A DNA stretch of 64,000 bases from Pseudomonas versuta (GTDB taxonomy: Bacteria > Pseudomonadota > Gammaproteobacteria > Pseudomonadales > Pseudomonadaceae): contig NZ_CP012676.1 in assembly GCF_001294575.1 (NCBI RefSeq), positions 992,001-1,056,000 on the forward strand, given 5' to 3'. Shown here one piece after another: positions 46,402 to 55,518 of this stretch. A program made the position numbers and the translations under genes. Each line of letters opens with the position of its first letter. Position 1 is the stretch's first letter. Below the pieces are notes generated by a model. It worked only from the letters and a program-made list of their open reading frames with translations, did no database searches and had not been told where the DNA came from.

Positions 46402-47340
46402 ATGACTTCGCCAATTGTGGTAGCTGCACTGTATAAATTCGTCACCCTGCAAGATTACGTCGAGCTGCGTGAGCCTTTGCTCAAGGCCATGGTCGACAAT
46501 GGGGTCAAGGGCACTTTGCTGATTGCTGAAGAAGGTATCAACGGTACTGTTTCAGGCACTCGTGAAGGCATTGACGGGCTGATGGCCTGGCTCAGGTCTG
46601 ACCCGCGCATGGTCGATATTGACCACAAGGAATCCTACTGCGATGACCAGCCGTTCTATCGGACCAAGGTCAAGCTCAAGAAAGAAATCGTCACCCTCGG
46701 CGTAGAAGGCGTAGACCCGAACAAAAAAGTCGGGACCTATGTCGACCCCGAGAACTGGAATGCGCTGATCAGCGATCCTGAGGTGTTGCTGATCGACACC
46801 CGCAATGATTACGAAGTTTCTATTGGTACGTTTGAAGGTGCCATCGATCCGAAAACCACCAGTTTTCGCGAATTTCCTGACTACATCAAAGCCAACTTCG
46901 ACCCGGCCAAGCACAAGAAAGTCGCGATGTTCTGCACCGGTGGCATTCGTTGTGAAAAAGCGTCGAGCTACATGCTCAGCCAGGGGTTCGACGAGGTCTA
47001 TCACCTCAAGGGCGGGATATTGAAGTATCTCGAAGAGGTGCCGCTGGAAGAAACCAAGTGGCAAGGCGACTGCTTCGTGTTTGATAACCGGGTTACCGTG
47101 CGTCACGACCTGAGTGAAGGTGAATACGATCAGTGCCATGCCTGCCGCACGCCGATCAGCATTGCTGACCGCGAATCGGAGCACTATCAGCCGGGCATCA
47201 GTTGCCCGCATTGCTGGGACAAACTGAGCGAAAAAACCCGTCGCAGCGCCATTGACCGGCAAAAGCAGATTGACCTGGCCAAGGCCCGCAACCAACCGCA
47301 TCCGATTGGTCATAACTACCGTAAACCGGCCGAGGCCTGA
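46402..47340 (+). CDS. trhO: tRNA uridine(34) hydroxylase TrhO (rhodanese domain)
   Basis: A 312-residue YceA/TrhO protein. It adds oxygen to U34 of tRNAs to give ho5U, the precursor of mo5U/cmo5U. The N-terminal ferredoxin-like domain (residues 1-100) has [15 protein letters not shown]. The rhodanese domain has the active-site loop [11 protein letters not shown] near residue 178. A C-terminal Cys-containing part ([16 protein letters not shown]) is typical. The start is ATG 46402 after GGAG. It is the third wobble-U34 enzyme in the window, with mnmA and mnmC. Confidence 0.93.
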   Translation: MTSPIVVAALYKFVTLQDYVELREPLLKAMVDNGVKGTLLIAEEGINGTVSGTREGIDGLMAWLRSDPRMVDIDHKESYCDDQPFYRTKVKLKKEIVTLGVEGVDPNKKVGTYVDPENWNALISDPEVLLIDTRNDYEVSIGTFEGAIDPKTTSFREFPDYIKANFDPAKHKKVAMFCTGGIRCEKASSYMLSQGFDEVYHLKGGILKYLEEVPLEETKWQGDCFVFDNRVTVRHDLSEGEYDQCHACRTPISIADRESEHYQPGISCPHCWDKLSEKTRRSAIDRQKQIDLAKARNQPHPIGHNYRKPAEA

Positions 47341-47341
47341 T

Positions 47342-47977
47342 ATGTCCGCACGCCTGCTCTATGTAATGGATCCTATGTGTTCGTGGTGCTGGGGTTTTGC
47401 CCCCATCGTCGAGGCCCTGGTCGAGCAGGCGCAGGCTGCGGGGGTAGAGTTGCATCTGGTGGTCGGAGGCTTGCGCACCGGCGGTGCGGCTTCATTGGAG
47501 CCCGCGACCCGGCGCTACATCCTTGAACACTGGCAGGCTGTGACCGCTGCCACCGGGCAACCGTTCACGCTTGAGGGGGCCTTGCCCGATGGCTTTGTCT
47601 ATGACTGCGAGCCAGCATGCCGGGCGGTAGTCGCGGCCCGCAGCCTGGCACCCGATTGCGCCTGGAAACTAGTGAAGCTGATTCAGCAGGCTTTCTATGT
47701 ACAGGGGCGTGATGTGACTCAGGCCAGTGTGCTGGCCGAGCTGGCCGAGACGGCCGGGTTGCCGCGGATCGAGTTTGCTGCAGCGTTCGACAGCGCCGAA
47801 CAGCACGCCGCGACCGCTGCCGACTTTACCTGGGTGCAGGATCTGGGGATTGCCGGATTTCCTACCTTGCTCGCCGAGCGTGACGGTCAGCTGGCGCTGC
47901 TGACCAATGGCTATCAGGCTCTGGGGCCGGTGTCCGACTTGCTCGGCCGCTGGCTTGAACGCGCCAAGCGTGCTTGA
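47342..47977 (+). CDS. DsbA family (FrnE-like) thioredoxin-fold protein
   Basis: A 211-residue protein with a DsbA-type thioredoxin fold split by a helical insert. The active-site motif is CSWC at residues 13-16 (DPMCSWCWGFAP), and the cis-Pro loop is GIAGFPTLL near residue 176. No signal peptide, so it is cytoplasmic, like FrnE-type oxidoreductases. It starts 1 nt past the trhO stop and overlaps the ABC gene downstream. The substrate is unknown. Confidence 0.88.
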   Translation: MSARLLYVMDPMCSWCWGFAPIVEALVEQAQAAGVELHLVVGGLRTGGAASLEPATRRYILEHWQAVTAATGQPFTLEGALPDGFVYDCEPACRAVVAARSLAPDCAWKLVKLIQQAFYVQGRDVTQASVLAELAETAGLPRIEFAAAFDSAEQHAATAADFTWVQDLGIAGFPTLLAERDGQLALLTNGYQALGPVSDLLGRWLERAKRA

Positions 47978-49787
47978 TCCCGACCAGGCAACATCGCCGC
48001 CTGTCACTACAGATCGCCTGAGCTGGAGCGAAATCCGTCGTCTGGCCCTGCGCCATAAAAAAGCCTTGTGGCTCGCCAATGGCGTGGCGGTATTAACCAC
48101 GCTGTGCAGCGTGCCGATTCCGTTGCTGTTGCCGTTACTGGTTGATGAAGTGCTGCTGGGCAATGGGGATGCTGCGCTCAAAGTCATGAATCACGGGCTG
48201 CCGGCCGCCTGGCAAAGTGCTGCGGGCTATATCGGTTTGATGCTGTTTGTGACGCTGATGCTGCGCTGTGGTGCGCTGTTGTTTAACGTCTTGCAGGCCC
48301 GCCTGTTCTCCCGACTGTCCAAAGACATCGTATATCGCATCCGGTTGCGGCTGATCGAACGCCTCAAGCGCATCTCGCTGGCGGAGTATGAAAGTCTGGG
48401 CAGTGGTACGGTAACCACGCATTTGGTCACCGACCTGGACACACTCGACAAATTTGTCGGCGAAACATTAAGCCGGTTTTTGATTGCGATGCTGACTTTG
48501 GTTGGCACCTCGGCGATTTTGTTGTGGATGCACTGGCAGTTGGCATTATTGATTCTGCTGTTCAACCCGTTGGTAATCTTCGCCACCGTGCAGTTGGGCA
48601 AGCGCGTCAAACACCTCAAAAAGCTGGAGAACGACAGCACTGCGCGTTTTACCCAGGCGCTCACGGAAACCCTGGACGCCATTCAGGAAGTGCGCGCGGG
48701 CAATCGTCAGGGCTTTTTCCTCGGTCGTTTGGGCAATCGGGCCCGGGAAGTGCGTGATTTCGCCACGTCATCCCAATGGAAAAGCGATGCCTCGAACCGG
48801 GCCAGTGGCCTGTTGTTCCAGTTCGGTATCGATATTTTCCGTGCCGCGGCAATGTTGACGGTGCTGTTCTCCGATCTGTCCATCGGCCAGATGCTCGCCG
48901 TGTTCAGCTACCTGTGGTTCATGATCGGGCCGGTCGAGCAACTGCTTAACCTGCAGTACGCCTTTTATGCCGCGGGTGGTGCGATTACCCGGATCAACCA
49001 GTTACTGGCGCGTCGTGATGAGCCGCAGTACCGCGGTGGCGTCGATCCATTCAAGGGGCGTCAGACCGTTGATATCGAAGTGCGTGACCTCAGCTTCAGC
49101 TATGGCGATGAGAAGATTCTGGATCGTTTGAATCTGACCATTGCAGCGGGTGAAAAGGTCGCCATTGTGGGCACCAGCGGGGGCGGTAAAAGTACCTTGG
49201 TGCAGCTATTGCTGGGGCTCTATACCCCGCAGTCAGGCAGCATCCATTTTGCCGGGGCCAGCCAGTCGGAGATTGGCCTGGAAACCATTCGCGAACATGT
49301 GGCCGTGGTGCTTCAGCATCCGGCGCTGTTTAACGATACGGTGCGGGCCAACCTGACCATGGGCCGTGAGCGAACGGACGACGCATGTTGGCGTGCTCTG
49401 GAAATTGCCCAGCTGGACGGTACCATTCGTTTGTTGCCCCAAGGACTGGACAGTATTGTCGGGCGTTCCGGTGTGCGCTTGTCGGGTGGACAGCGCCAGC
49501 GTCTGGCGATCGCGCGAATGGTGCTGGCCGAACCCCGGGTGGTGATCCTCGATGAGGCTACCAGCGCCCTGGATACCGCTACGGAATACAACCTGCATCA
49601 CGCTTTGGGAAAATTTTTGAACGGGCGTACCACTTTAATTATTGCCCATCGTTTATCTGCGGTAAAACAAGCAGATCGTGTGCTGGTGTTTGATGGCGGG
49701 CGTATTGCGCAAGATGGCGATCACCAACAGTTAATTGCGCAAGGAGGTATTTACGCCAGGCTGTATGGGCATTTACAGCAAAACTGA
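47970..49787 (+). CDS. ABC transporter, fused permease and ATPase
   Basis: A 605-residue half-transporter of the MsbA/exporter type. Six membrane segments lie within about residues 25-310. The nucleotide-binding domain has Walker A GTSGGGKST near residue 400, signature LSGGQRQRLAIAR near 504, and Walker B VVILDEATSALD near 523. I place the start at GTG 47970 (MLDPDQATSPP), overlapping the end of the DsbA-like gene by 8 nt. The ribosome-binding site is weak, so translation may depend on coupling. Substrate unknown. Confidence 0.88.
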   Translation: MLDPDQATSPPVTTDRLSWSEIRRLALRHKKALWLANGVAVLTTLCSVPIPLLLPLLVDEVLLGNGDAALKVMNHGLPAAWQSAAGYIGLMLFVTLMLRCGALLFNVLQARLFSRLSKDIVYRIRLRLIERLKRISLAEYESLGSGTVTTHLVTDLDTLDKFVGETLSRFLIAMLTLVGTSAILLWMHWQLALLILLFNPLVIFATVQLGKRVKHLKKLENDSTARFTQALTETLDAIQEVRAGNRQGFFLGRLGNRAREVRDFATSSQWKSDASNRASGLLFQFGIDIFRAAAMLTVLFSDLSIGQMLAVFSYLWFMIGPVEQLLNLQYAFYAAGGAITRINQLLARRDEPQYRGGVDPFKGRQTVDIEVRDLSFSYGDEKILDRLNLTIAAGEKVAIVGTSGGGKSTLVQLLLGLYTPQSGSIHFAGASQSEIGLETIREHVAVVLQHPALFNDTVRANLTMGRERTDDACWRALEIAQLDGTIRLLPQGLDSIVGRSGVRLSGGQRQRLAIARMVLAEPRVVILDEATSALDTATEYNLHHALGKFLNGRTTLIIAHRLSAVKQADRVLVFDGGRIAQDGDHQQLIAQGGIYARLYGHLQQN

Positions 49788-49919
49788 CGGCGAGAATTCC
49801 GGGCTTTTAAATGTGGGTTGCACCCGTGATCCTGATGGGCGGCAGAAACTAGCCTAGGCTCAACTTGATTGAGGCATTTTCTCTGGTTTTCTTTAGCCGT
49901 CTTGAAACAAAGGGAACTC

Positions 49920-52379
49920 ATGAAGCACAACCGTCCCCTCGTTACCCCGCGCCTTTTGGGCATTGTCTGGCCCTTTATTGCGGTCGCGCTGTTTCAGGCG
50001 CTATTGGGTTGTATCAGTCTTTATATGCTCTCCGCGGTGAGGGGATACGTCGCAGGTGAAAGCTTGTGGTCTAAAGGTCAAAAAGACGCCATCTACTACC
50101 TTCATCTATATGTCGATACTCATAATCCGGCTGATTTTGAAAAATATCAGCAAGCGATGAGTGTGCCCCAAGGCGGGCACCGGCTGCGGATTGCGCTGGA
50201 TCAGTCGCCTCCTGACCTGAATGCAGCGCGTGAAGGCATTCTGCAAGGCGGTAACAGTGCGCAGGATGTTCCGAGCATTATCTGGTTTTACCGTAACTTT
50301 CATAATTTCAGTTATATGCATACGGCCATTGAGAAGTGGGGCCTGGGTGACGAGTACTTGATTGAACTGGATAACCTGGCTCAAGACATTCACCGGGTTA
50401 TCGCCGCCAATCAAGCCAGCGCCGCTGACGAAGAGCGCTGGGAAAAAGCCATTTCCCAAATTAACGAAGGTGTTACCCCTGCTGCTAAAGCTTTTAGCGA
50501 CGCTCTGGGCGAGGGGTCGCGCTTTATTCTGCAATTGTTGATCATTACGAATGTGACCACGGCGCTAGGGCTGATTGCTTTAGCGCTTATGCGTACTCAC
50601 AAGGTTTTGGCCCAGAGTCGTGAGTTTGCCGAAGCCCTGCAGGTTGAAAAAGAACGTGCGCAAATCACACTTGAATCTATTGGTGACGGGGTAATAAGTA
50701 CCGATGTAAACGGCGCGATAACTTATATGAACCCGGCCGCCGAACAATTGACACACTGGAAGTCCGGACAGGCACAAGGCGTTCCTCTGGCCGCATTATT
50801 CAAATTGCTGGACGAGAACGCCCTGGATGATGGTTTCAGGTTGATTGACCGCATTCTCAGTGGTCAGTTGGGTAATAACAGTGAGCACTCAAAACTGATT
50901 CAGCGTGTGGACGGCAGTACGGTTTCGGTTGCGTTGGTAGGTGCGCCAATCCTTCATGCCGGCAAGGTGAGTGGTGCGGTACTGGTATTACACGACATGA
51001 CTCGCGAGCGCCAATACATTGCCAACTTGTCCTGGCAGGCGACCCACGATGCACTCACCGGTCTGGCCAATCGCCGCGAGTTTGAATACCGTCTGGAACT
51101 GGTTTTACAGAATCTGGCCCGACAGCAGGGCCGGCATGCATTGATGTTCCTCGATCTGGATCAGTTCAAGCTGGTCAATGACACCTGCGGGCACGCTGCC
51201 GGTGACGAGTTGTTGCGCCATATTTGTGCATTGCTGCATTCCGGATTGCGTGAGGGCGATACGCTGGCACGTCTGGGGGGCGATGAGTTCGGTATCTTGC
51301 TGGAAAATTGCCCGGCCGATGCCGCTGAAAAAATTGCTGAGGGTTTGCGTCAAACCGTGCAGAGCCTGCACTTTGCATGGAAGGGTCGACCGTTTCTGAA
51401 CACCATCAGCATTGGCCTGGTTCATATTCATCAAGCCCCGCAGACACTGGAAGCTTCAATGCGTGCTGCGGACATGGCGTGCTACATGGCCAAGGAAAAG
51501 GGGCGCAACAGGGTTCAGGTTTATCATGCGGATGATTCTGAACTGTCATTGCGCTTTGGTGAGATGGCATGGGTGCAGCGCTTGCATGTGGCGCTGGAGG
51601 ATAATCTGTTTTGCCTCTACTCCCAGGAGATCGCCCCTCTTGGGCGTGCTGAGGAGGATGGAGGGCACATTGAAATACTGCTGCGCTTGCGGGACGGCAG
51701 TACAGATCTGATTTTGCCTGACAGCTTTATTCCGGCGGCTGAGCGGTATGGTCTGATGACTTCGATTGACCGTTGGGTGGTCGAAAACGTGTTCAAGATC
51801 ATTTCCCAGTGCCCTGCTCCGAGAGCTGGGCAGTCGATGGCAATGTGTGCGATCAACCTGTCGGGTTCGACCATCGGTGATGAAGAGTTCCTGGCTTTTC
51901 TGCACGAGCAATTTGAATGTTATGGCGTGGCTCCAGGGCGGATCTGTTTTGAAATTACCGAAACCAGCGCCATTGCCAACCTGGGCAGTGCCATACGCTT
52001 TATAAATGAGCTCAAGGGCCTGGGTTGTCACTTTTCCCTGGATGACTTTTGTGCCGGCATGTCTTCCTTTGCCTACTTGAAACACTTACCCGTCGACTTT
52101 TTGAAAATTGACGGTAGTTTCGTCAGGGATATGCTGGATGACCCCATTAATCGGGCCATGGTTGAGGTGATCAATCATATAGGGCACGTTATGGGCAAGC
52201 AGACTATTGCCGAGTTTGTTGAAAGCCCTCAAATTGAGCAGGCTTTGATTGAGATCGGGGTCGACTATGCCCAAGGATATATAGTTGAGCGCCCACAATT
52301 GTTTACGTGTGACAGCTTGTGGACTCGACCCAAACGCCCCAAAGCCCTGACTTTGAAGTTGCCGGGCACTTTGCGTTGA
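49920..52379 (+). CDS. Membrane GGDEF-EAL protein (cyclic-di-GMP turnover)
   Basis: An 819-residue protein. Two membrane segments (residues about 12-40 and 202-222) enclose a periplasmic sensor region of about 160 residues. A PAS domain (about 240-350, SIGDGVISTDVNGAITYMNPAAEQL) follows, then GGDEF (motif intact near residue 452) and EAL. The EAL motif reads EIL near residue 585. The other catalytic residues are present: NLSG, FEITET, LDDF, LKIDG and IAEFVES. It probably both makes and breaks cyclic-di-GMP, or has one active half. AGGGAA precedes ATG 49920; the frame is open 17 codons further upstream. Confidence 0.92.
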   Translation: MKHNRPLVTPRLLGIVWPFIAVALFQALLGCISLYMLSAVRGYVAGESLWSKGQKDAIYYLHLYVDTHNPADFEKYQQAMSVPQGGHRLRIALDQSPPDLNAAREGILQGGNSAQDVPSIIWFYRNFHNFSYMHTAIEKWGLGDEYLIELDNLAQDIHRVIAANQASAADEERWEKAISQINEGVTPAAKAFSDALGEGSRFILQLLIITNVTTALGLIALALMRTHKVLAQSREFAEALQVEKERAQITLESIGDGVISTDVNGAITYMNPAAEQLTHWKSGQAQGVPLAALFKLLDENALDDGFRLIDRILSGQLGNNSEHSKLIQRVDGSTVSVALVGAPILHAGKVSGAVLVLHDMTRERQYIANLSWQATHDALTGLANRREFEYRLELVLQNLARQQGRHALMFLDLDQFKLVNDTCGHAAGDELLRHICALLHSGLREGDTLARLGGDEFGILLENCPADAAEKIAEGLRQTVQSLHFAWKGRPFLNTISIGLVHIHQAPQTLEASMRAADMACYMAKEKGRNRVQVYHADDSELSLRFGEMAWVQRLHVALEDNLFCLYSQEIAPLGRAEEDGGHIEILLRLRDGSTDLILPDSFIPAAERYGLMTSIDRWVVENVFKIISQCPAPRAGQSMAMCAINLSGSTIGDEEFLAFLHEQFECYGVAPGRICFEITETSAIANLGSAIRFINELKGLGCHFSLDDFCAGMSSFAYLKHLPVDFLKIDGSFVRDMLDDPINRAMVEVINHIGHVMGKQTIAEFVESPQIEQALIEIGVDYAQGYIVERPQLFTCDSLWTRPKRPKALTLKLPGTLR

Positions 52380-52424
52380 TGCGGTGCCAGGTTTTATAAG
52401 TCACCTCTGAGAAGGAACTTGATT

Positions 52425-53210
52425 GTGATGGATGCATTTGTACGTACCGGGCCTCTTATGGAAGCGACCAGCTATCCAGAATGGGCTCAAAAGCTGATCC
52501 GCGACTGCAGCGAGAGCAAGCGTCGGGTTGTGGAGCATGAAATCTACATACGCATGCGTGATAACACGTTGAGTCCCTCCATCATGCGGTTGTACCTCAT
52601 TGGCGGATGGCCGGTGGTCGAACAGTTTTCGTTGTACATGGGGCGTAATCTTGGGAAAACCCGTTATGGGCGTCATCCTGGCGAAGACATGGCCCGCCGG
52701 TGGCTGATCCGCAATATTCGGGTTGAACTCAACCATGCGGATTACTGGGTCAACTGGGCCAATGCTCACGGAGTCAGTCTTGCCGACATGAATGGCCAGG
52801 ACATACCGTCCGAGTTTCAGGCGCTGAACGACTGGTGCTGGCATACCTGCACAGCTGATTCGCTGGCGGTGTCCATGGCCGCGACCAACTATGCCATTGA
52901 AGGGGCGGTGGGTGAGTGGGCTGCAATTGTTTGCTCGCAAAATGTTTACGAGGAGTCGCTGCCGGCAGAGGGGCGCAAGCGCGCCATGAAATGGCTGAAG
53001 ATGCATGCCCAGTATGATGATGAGCACCCTTGGGAGGCTTTGGAGATTATTTGCACGCTGGCGGGGATGAATCCGAGTGAAGCGTTGCAAGCCGAGCTGC
53101 GCAAAGCGGTTTGCAAGAGCTATGACTTCCAGTATCTGTTTTTGCAAAGCTGTCTGCAGTATGAAAAAAAGCCGGTCGTGCGCAAGCGGCCGGAATTGGC
53201 TGAAGGCTGA
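52425..53210 (+). CDS. undA: UndA, 1-undecene-forming fatty acid decarboxylase
   Basis: A 261-residue haem-oxygenase-like diiron enzyme (often annotated TenA family). It strongly resembles my recollection of the P. protegens Pf-5 UndA, which turns lauric acid into 1-undecene. Putative iron ligands fall at expected places: Glu101 and His104 (ELNHADYW), Glu159 (NYAIEGAVGEW) and His194 (MKWLKMHAQYDDEHP). The GTG at 52425 is preferred: it gives exactly 261 residues and stands 8 nt from AAGGA. An ATG at 52428 is the alternative. Downstream of the GGDEF-EAL gene by 45 nt, perhaps co-transcribed. A shared terminator follows. Confidence 0.85.
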   Translation: MMDAFVRTGPLMEATSYPEWAQKLIRDCSESKRRVVEHEIYIRMRDNTLSPSIMRLYLIGGWPVVEQFSLYMGRNLGKTRYGRHPGEDMARRWLIRNIRVELNHADYWVNWANAHGVSLADMNGQDIPSEFQALNDWCWHTCTADSLAVSMAATNYAIEGAVGEWAAIVCSQNVYEESLPAEGRKRAMKWLKMHAQYDDEHPWEALEIICTLAGMNPSEALQAELRKAVCKSYDFQYLFLQSCLQYEKKPVVRKRPELAEG

Positions 53211-53237
53211 TTCCTCGCGATTGATTTGCCCTGGATT

Positions 53238-53284
53238 ATAAAAAACCGCCGGTGGCGTTTATTCGCTACCGGCGGTTTTTTTAT
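53238..53284. terminator. Bidirectional terminator between undA and the SDR gene
   Basis: AAAAAACCGCCGGTGGCG and CGCTACCGGCGGTTTTTTT form a stem with A/T runs on both sides, serving both convergent genes. Confidence 0.92.
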
Positions 53285-53297
53285 GTGTAGCAATCGG

Positions 53298-54038
53298 TTA
53301 TTGGGCGTTGAACGCCTGGCCGTTTACGCCAGTGCTGTCGGGCCCCATCAGGTACAGGTAAACCGGCATGATGGCTTGAGGCTCTGGATTGTTTTGCGGG
53401 TTCTCTCCCGGGTATGCCATTGCGCGCATGCTGGTGCGGGTGGCTCCCGGGTTGATGCTGTTGGAGCGTACGGCAGCCACGCCATCGACTTCGTCAGCCA
53501 GGGTCTGCATCAGGCCTTCGGTGGCAAACTTCGATACGCCGTAAGCCCCCCAGTAGGCGCGGCCTTTACGCCCGACGCTGCTGGAAGTGAAAATGACCGA
53601 GGCGTCCTGCGACAATTTAAGCAGTGGTAGCAGGGTGCTGGTGAGCATAAACATGGCGTTTACGTTCACCTGCATGACGCGCATGAAGTTCTCCCCCGAC
53701 AGCTGCTCCAGAGGGGTGCGCGGGCCAATGATCGAGGCATTGTGCAATAGCCCGTCAAGATGGCCGAACTCGCTTTCGATCATGGCGGCCAGTTCATCGT
53801 ATTGATGAGGCTGGGCGGTTTCGAGATTGAAAGGAATAACCGCAGGTTGCGGGTGACCGGCGGCTTCTATTGCGTCATATACCTGGCTCAGATTGGCCTC
53901 GGTTTTACCCAGCAGCAGTACGGTTGCGCCGTGCGCTGCATAGGTTTTGGCTGCTGCCGCGCCGATGCCGCGACCAGCACCGGTAACCAGAATCACCCGG
54001 CCCTGAAGCAGGTCGGGGCGGGCGGAATAATCAAACAT
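53298..54038 (-). CDS. yciK: SDR family oxidoreductase (YciK type)
   Basis: A 246-residue short-chain dehydrogenase. The NADP loop TGAGRGIGAAAA is near residue 18, NASIIG near 93, and the catalytic triad Ser (TSSSVGRKG, near 146) and YGVSK (near 159) is complete. In E. coli YciK is a putative oxidoreductase of unknown substrate, and in pseudomonads it always stands beside mupP and ubiG. The start is ATG 54036-54038. Confidence 0.9.
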   Translation of the reverse strand: MFDYSARPDLLQGRVILVTGAGRGIGAAAAKTYAAHGATVLLLGKTEANLSQVYDAIEAAGHPQPAVIPFNLETAQPHQYDELAAMIESEFGHLDGLLHNASIIGPRTPLEQLSGENFMRVMQVNVNAMFMLTSTLLPLLKLSQDASVIFTSSSVGRKGRAYWGAYGVSKFATEGLMQTLADEVDGVAAVRSNSINPGATRTSMRAMAYPGENPQNNPEPQAIMPVYLYLMGPDSTGVNGQAFNAQ

Positions 54039-54080
54039 AAAGAACCTCAACACAAATCAAAGATCGTTCTGCGCTCGCGG

Positions 54081-54752
54081 TCAGCAGCTGCACACCGCGT
54101 TATCCAGCACTTTGCGCAACTCGCTTGGGTGATCGACCACGACGTCGGCGCCCCAGTGGTCGGGGTTGTCGTCGGGGTGGATGTAGCCAAAGCGTACAGC
54201 GGCGGTCTTGGTGCCGGCATCGCGGCCAGACTCTATGTCGCGCAAGTCATCACCTACAAACAGAACGCTGGCCGGGTCAAGGTTGAGCATTTTGCAGGCG
54301 AGAATCATGGGTTCGGGGTCGGGTTTGCTGCGGCTCACGTGGTCCGGGCAGATCAGTACTGCCGAGCGCTCTGCCAAGCCCAGCCGTTCCATGATCGGTT
54401 GAGCAAAGCGTACTGGCTTGTTGGTTACCACACCCCACACCAGATGGGCTTTTTCAATATCGCTCAGCAGTTGTTCCATGCCATCAAACAGCTTGGTGTG
54501 TACCGCACAATCCTGCTGATAGCGTTCGAGGAACTCAAGGCGCAGTGCTTCGAACCCGGGTGCTTCAGGGTCCATGCCGAACGTTACGGCAACCATGGCG
54601 CGTGCGCCCCCGGAGATCTCGTCGCGTATCAGTTTGTCTGCAACGGGTGCCAGGCCGCGTTCTGCACGCATGGCCTGGCAGATGGCGATAAAGTCCGGAG
54701 CGGTATCGAGCAGGGTGCCGTCCATGTCAAAAAGAACTGCTCTTAAGCGCAT
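54081..54752 (-). CDS. mupP: N-acetylmuramic acid 6-phosphate phosphatase
   Basis: A 223-residue HAD-superfamily phosphatase. The nucleophile motif [11 protein letters not shown] is at residues 7-17, with VTNKP (motif II) near 109 and [11 protein letters not shown] (motif IV) near 171. It is often labelled phosphoglycolate phosphatase. The position between ubiG and the yciK-like gene matches P. aeruginosa PA3172 (MupP), which dephosphorylates MurNAc-6-P in the cell-wall recycling route that affects fosfomycin tolerance. GGAG of its ribosome-binding site lies in the end of ubiG. Confidence 0.88.
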   Translation of the reverse strand: MRLRAVLFDMDGTLLDTAPDFIAICQAMRAERGLAPVADKLIRDEISGGARAMVAVTFGMDPEAPGFEALRLEFLERYQQDCAVHTKLFDGMEQLLSDIEKAHLVWGVVTNKPVRFAQPIMERLGLAERSAVLICPDHVSRSKPDPEPMILACKMLNLDPASVLFVGDDLRDIESGRDAGTKTAAVRFGYIHPDDNPDHWGADVVVDHPSELRKVLDNAVCSC

Positions 54753-54755
54753 GGG

Positions 54756-55454
54756 TTACTCCTCGCGTAGGGTCTGGATCATGTAGTTGACGTCGACATC
54801 GGCGGCCAGCTTGTAGTGCTTGGTGAGTGGGTTGTAGGTCAGGCCAATGATGTCCTTGACGCTCAGGCCGGCCTGGCGGCTCCAGGCACCCAGTTCGGAA
54901 GGGCGGATGAATTTCTTGAAATCATGAGTCCCGCGCGGGATCAGCTTCATGATGTATTCCGCGCCGATAATCGCGAACAGATACGATTTCGGGTTGCGGT
55001 TGATGGTCGAGAAGAACACCTGGCCGCCCGGTTTGACCATGCGGTAGCAGGCGCGGATCACCGATGCCGGATCAGGCACGTGCTCGAGCATTTCAAGGCA
55101 AGTCACAACATCGAACTGCCCGGGCATTTCGACGGACAGTTCTTCGGCAGTGATCTGGCGGTATTCAACATTCACGCCGGATTCGAGCTGATGAAGTTTG
55201 GCCACGGCCAGCGGGGCTTCGCCCATGTCAATGCCCGTTACGGTTGCGCCGCGCTGTGCCATGGACTCGCTGAGAATGCCGCCACCGCAACCGACATCGA
55301 GCACTTTTTTGCCAGCCAGTTGCACGTGCTCGTCAATCCAGTTGAGGCGCAGCGGGTTGATGTCGTGCAGGGGTTTGAACTCGCTTTCACGATCCCACCA
55401 GCGATGGGCAAGCGCTTCGAATTTAGCGATCTCGGCGTGGTCAACGTTGCTCAT
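54756..55454 (-). CDS. ubiG: Ubiquinone biosynthesis O-methyltransferase
   Basis: A 232-residue SAM methyltransferase doing both O-methylations of ubiquinone synthesis. SAM motif I is [13 protein letters not shown] at residues about 50-62, and the N-terminal WWD motif ([20 protein letters not shown]) is family-typical. The stop is 3 nt from the mupP start. Confidence 0.95.
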   Translation of the reverse strand: MSNVDHAEIAKFEALAHRWWDRESEFKPLHDINPLRLNWIDEHVQLAGKKVLDVGCGGGILSESMAQRGATVTGIDMGEAPLAVAKLHQLESGVNVEYRQITAEELSVEMPGQFDVVTCLEMLEHVPDPASVIRACYRMVKPGGQVFFSTINRNPKSYLFAIIGAEYIMKLIPRGTHDFKKFIRPSELGAWSRQAGLSVKDIIGLTYNPLTKHYKLAADVDVNYMIQTLREE

Positions 55455-55518
55455 GGGTAAATCCTCTAAAGCTGAAAAATCCTGGTATTACTTCGGGCGC
55501 AGGCCTGAAGGTTTTGAA

